From a virus: 23,310 nucleotides of DNA. The stretch is taken from the IMG/VR virus record IMGVR_UViG_3300014325_000044, positions 1-23,310 of that record; one strand, given 5' to 3'. Shown one piece after another: positions 21,076 to 23,310 of this stretch (positions are counted from its first letter, which is position 1; the number at the start of each line of letters is the position of its first letter). Under the pieces are notes generated by a model. The model searched no databases and was not told where the DNA came from. It saw only the letters and a program-made list of their open reading frames with translations. A program made the position numbers and the translations under genes.

Positions 21076-21833
21076 TATGTTCTTGCTCCAAATGTTACAG
21101 GAGTTCCCATATTGCCTCCAGGAAGCATGCCTGTTGTTCCAGGTATAGCCATTCTACTCCAAGGTTTTTTCATGAGACCAACTGCCTGTCCAAGTTTCTT
21201 CAAATTTCCAATGGCTTGATCGCGTCTTTCTGGATCCATGGCAAATTTCTGTAACTGACCTGCAAATTCACTACCCCACCCAGGTTGAGATTCTCTTGGA
21301 TTACCTGTAGCAGTTTGCTGTCCGAGTGCTGCAATGCTTATATCCTGATTACGGCGTTGCATATTATAATCTTGTTGCTGAGCAGCAAGATCACGTTCTA
21401 GGCCTGCTCTAGCACGTCCAACTTGTTTGTCAAAAACATCAGATCCAGCTCCACCAGTCAAACCATGTAACCTTTCAACAATTGATGGAATGCCTTCTTC
21501 TTCAAAATTCTTTATAGCGCTTTCTCGAATGGGTTGAAAGTCAAAATCATTAGACCCAAGGCGTTGAAATGCTTTTTGTGATACTTCATTTGCTAAATTC
21601 TGTATTTCAGGAATATAGTTTGAAATTAATTCAAAGTCTTCATCCGTAGCTTCACCTTTATTTGCCCGCTCTATTGCCGCTTGTAAAACATGAGATGATG
21701 CGCCAATAATCATTCCGGGATACCCACCAGAAACACCTTCTAGTGCACCCGTAGCCCCAGCTGCTATATATGGTCCTATTTGATCCCATTGCTCTTTAAG
21801 CCATGGTCCCCATCCCGTTGCTTGTAATGCCAT
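21075..21833 (-). CDS. Internal virion or DNA-ejection protein candidate
   Basis: 252 aa when started MALQATGWGPWLKEQW at 21833, which has AAGGA 6 bases upstream; earlier in-frame TTG/ATG codons (21851, 21848) lack a site. After a Trp-rich start come a Gly/Ala stretch (YIAAGATGALEGVSGGYPGMIIG, about 22-44) that may be membrane-active, then helical charged sequence and a Gln-rich segment (LAAQQQDYNMQRRNQD). The C-terminus is Gly/Pro-rich. It forms a two-gene unit with the 639-aa protein and probably works with it. Divergent from the 21923 gene. Confidence 0.6.
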   Translation of the reverse strand: MALQATGWGPWLKEQWDQIGPYIAAGATGALEGVSGGYPGMIIGASSHVLQAAIERANKGEATDEDFELISNYIPEIQNLANEVSQKAFQRLGSNDFDFQPIRESAIKNFEEEGIPSIVERLHGLTGGAGSDVFDKQVGRARAGLERDLAAQQQDYNMQRRNQDISIAALGQQTATGNPRESQPGWGSEFAGQLQKFAMDPERRDQAIGNLKKLGQAVGLMKKPWSRMAIPGTTGMLPGGNMGTPVTFGART

Positions 21834-21853
21834 TTTCAATCCTTCCATCAAGA

Positions 21854-21882
21854 TTACAAATTTGTTGCCCTTATCTTAGAAT
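21854..21882 (+). promoter_or_regulatory. Candidate promoter for the 21923 gene
   Basis: TTACAA (21854-21859), 17-base spacer, TAGAAT (21877-21882). The -10 is good and the -35 poor. It lies in the divergent gap and is followed by AGGAG before the ATG at 21923. Confidence 0.4.
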
Positions 21883-21922
21883 GGGAACTCAAGTTTTTCT
21901 ATCTTTTTTTAGGAGCACAGGG

Positions 21923-22456
21923 ATGGCTATCAATAGACCAGGCAATATTGGTGCGTTTTTACCAACGACTATTGCGTTTGATGAAGAGACAATTCGAAAT
22001 CTAGACTTAAAGAGCGATGAGTTTCGTGAATTTTTGATCGCAATGCTTCAGGCATACAATAAAACTGCCTTAGTAGTTAATACCAAAGAAAGCGCCTATT
22101 ACTATCTTGATCAGTTCGTTACGAGTGGCTTATACTTCCCAACGACTACCAATTTGAGCACTACGCAAGGAAGGCCTATTGCCCGTGCTGTGGTTAATTT
22201 TGGCGCATTACCCAATGCAGGAGTCAAATCTGTCGCTCACAATATTCCTTCATTCCCCGATCCAACAAGCGCGGTACATATTTATGCTGCTGCTACTCAG
22301 CCAAGCACTGCCTGGATTCCTATTCCTTTTGCGTCGCCCGTACTTAATAAAAACATTCAGTTGGATGTAGACCCAGTAAACGTGAATATAACCACAGGTA
22401 TCGACTATAGCGCCTACACCGAGTGCTATGTGGTGATTGAATATATCCTGGCTTAA
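21923..22456 (+). CDS. Phage virion protein with a GALPNxGxKSVAH motif
   Basis: 177 aa from MAINRPGNIGAFLPTT at 21923 (AGGAGCACAGGG upstream); an open stretch from 21803 has no start signal. Residues 20-70 (SDEFREFLIAMLQAYNKTALVVNTKESAYY) form a helical coil-like module. The C-terminal domain has VVNFGALPNAGVKSVAHNI, HIYAAATQP, IPIPFASP, then VNVNITTGIDYSAY and YVVIEYILA. This set recurs in tail or head-tail structural proteins of many tailed phages. It is alone on the plus strand among minus virion genes. Confidence 0.7.
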   Translation: MAINRPGNIGAFLPTTIAFDEETIRNLDLKSDEFREFLIAMLQAYNKTALVVNTKESAYYYLDQFVTSGLYFPTTTNLSTTQGRPIARAVVNFGALPNAGVKSVAHNIPSFPDPTSAVHIYAAATQPSTAWIPIPFASPVLNKNIQLDVDPVNVNITTGIDYSAYTECYVVIEYILA

Positions 22457-22490
22457 TGTTAGCTTGGCGTTGCCTTCAATACTACTCTCA

Positions 22491-22526
22491 GCTACCTGCG
22501 TACCCACCTTAGAATGCGCAGGTAGC
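22491..22526 (+). promoter_or_regulatory. 10-bp perfect hairpin with 16-base loop
   Basis: GCTACCTGCG (22491-22500) and CGCAGGTAGC (22517-22526), with no T-tract on either strand. It lies 34 bases past the virion stop and 17 before the next ATG. Arms and loop length resemble the hairpin at 16168-16205, so both may be RNA processing, stabilising or protein-binding elements. Confidence 0.5.
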
Positions 22527-22543
22527 ACCCAAAAAGGAACGCT

Positions 22544-23056
22544 ATGCGAATATTGTTGTTTCTTTTGATATCGGGTTCTTTGGTTGCAATGGAGCCGTTA
22601 GAAACGCTTGATGAAGCCCTCAAAGATGTAGTAATCGACAATGCTCTCAGTACTCTCACTACCACAAACCAAGCTAATAGAATCATTGATGTCTTTTTCA
22701 ATGGCAATGGCGATCGCCTCAAAGAGAAAGTCGTTCCTAAACTCTCGCAAAAGCTCGTACAAGCACGTGAAGAAAGCCCTAAACTCCTAGGCAGATTGCC
22801 CAACATAATCAATAATACTCTGCAAACCGGGAATGTTCTTGTTGTACGATCAGAACGCTCTCCAAGCTCAGAAGAAGTCTTTGCGTTTGCTGAACGAATG
22901 CTCACTGCTTCTCTTCATGAAGTCATTGAAGAAAGGGAGCTTGAACTAAAATCATCTGAGAAGAAGAAAACCTGTCTCGGTATTGTTGCTATTGCTGAAG
23001 GTGTAGGAATAGTAGCCGCATCTCTTGCAGCGATCCTGTTAGCAATTTACCACTAA
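22544..23056 (+). CDS. Secreted protein with C-terminal membrane anchor
   Basis: 170 aa. Signal peptide MRILLFLLISGSLVA, then MEPLETLDEALKD. The mature part is helical with several Lys/Arg/Glu-rich amphipathic stretches. It ends in a stop-transfer segment: ELKSSEKKKTC followed by LGIVAIAEGVGIVAASLAAILLA (about 145-167). The product should be anchored in the inner membrane with its body outside the cytoplasm. AAAAGGAACGCT precedes the ATG. No family recognised; candidate envelope-modifying, superinfection-exclusion or spanin-like protein from topology alone. Confidence 0.7.
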   Translation: MRILLFLLISGSLVAMEPLETLDEALKDVVIDNALSTLTTTNQANRIIDVFFNGNGDRLKEKVVPKLSQKLVQAREESPKLLGRLPNIINNTLQTGNVLVVRSERSPSSEEVFAFAERMLTASLHEVIEERELELKSSEKKKTCLGIVAIAEGVGIVAASLAAILLAIYH

Positions 23057-23057
23057 T

Positions 23058-23310
23058 CTATTCGAATCTACTTGAAGTATTTCCTACATAAAACATGAAT
23101 GCATGTATCTGTAATGCACTCCATGCAATATTAGTATTTCTCATTTGAGAGTCTGAGAATATCAAATTAAACTGCACCACTTCACCATTCAAGTTTGGAT
23201 ACATAGAATGCCATACTCTGGTTTGTGATTGCTCGAGTGGATAAAACTGCACAGGATATGGCTTAGTTTCTACCATAAGTGTTTCAAGAATCTCTGGAGA
23301 AGAAGAAGCG
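23058..23310 (-). CDS. Virion structural protein, C-terminal fragment
   Basis: The frame is open to the right edge, so at least 83 residues of a larger protein are present. The end reads QTRVWHSMYPNLNGEVVQF, then IFSDSQMRNTNIAWSALQIHAFMFYVG, with SSRFE at the stop. Trp-His-x-x-hydrophobic plus the Gln-hydrophobic strand pattern resembles C-termini of large tail or head-completion proteins in tailed phages. Its stop lies 1 base past the converging gene's stop. The internal ATG at 23276 is not the true start because the frame and its composition continue upstream. Confidence 0.6.
   Translation of the reverse strand, partial: ASSSPEILETLMVETKPYPVQFYPLEQSQTRVWHSMYPNLNGEVVQFNLIFSDSQMRNTNIAWSALQIHAFMFYVGNTSSRFE

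Noticed and set aside
1-23310. tRNA genes and integrase/attachment sites
   Set aside because: No cloverleaf or recombinase motif was found in the gaps by eye; a tRNA scan and an integrase profile search would be decisive.

Overview
The window is a stretch of a tailed double-stranded DNA phage or prophage (Caudoviricetes). The direct evidence is a large terminase with intact ATPase and nuclease motifs, a small-terminase candidate, a RusA-type resolvase, a DnaB-type helicase with a winged-helix replication protein, two ERF-type annealing proteins, a phage-encoded GroES, and about 13 kb of virion and tail-fibre genes. Codon use fits the standard bacterial code (TGA is a stop) and ribosome-binding sites are mostly AGGA/GGAG. 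Three small + strand genes encode cleavable-looking signal peptides ending in ...NAMD, ...HMAID or ...VAMEP. That style recalls secreted proteins of Dependentiae (TM6), so a Dependentiae-like host is possible, but this is inference from style only.

Layout. 1-1863 (minus): packaging module rusA-terS-terL, with terL leaving the window on the left and an extended -10 promoter just upstream of rusA. 2099-4186 (minus): replication module of a 17-aa leader ORF, a winged-helix protein and a DnaB-type helicase, closed by a terminator at 1995-2025. 4395-6131 (minus): small early genes including groES between two paralogous DUF551-like proteins, a transmembrane protein, a very small membrane protein and a helix-turn-helix regulator. 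6132-6205: a divergent control region with CTAG palindromes overlapping the regulator's promoter. 6206-8854 (plus): zinc-ribbon protein, ERF protein, Cys-rich protein, three secreted or membrane proteins and a second ERF-like protein. 9024-18169 (minus): one tightly packed operon of tail-fibre and virion genes, with one terminator at 8851-8883. 18297-19178 (plus): an island behind a near-consensus sigma70 promoter. 19156-21833 (minus): two large virion proteins, probably internal or DNA-ejection proteins. 21923-23056 (plus): a virion protein and a membrane-anchored secreted protein. 23058-end (minus): the 3' end of another virion gene.

How it fits together. The left arm would replicate (helicase plus initiator), recombine (ERF, RusA) and package (TerS/TerL) DNA. 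GroES would help fold capsid proteins. The centre makes an elaborate adhesion apparatus: two fibres with YadA-like head repeats, a six-repeat Kelch fibre and its Kelch-free paralogue, and GGTG-repeat fibres. No integrase, endolysin, portal or major capsid gene is visible here. The points most worth a second look are a fibre gene whose only well-placed start is ATT, an out-of-frame lipoprotein signal peptide joined to a ribbon-helix-helix domain, a recurrent stop/A-tract/hairpin arrangement, two matched 16-nt-loop hairpins, and the Kelch module present in only one of two adjacent fibre paralogues.
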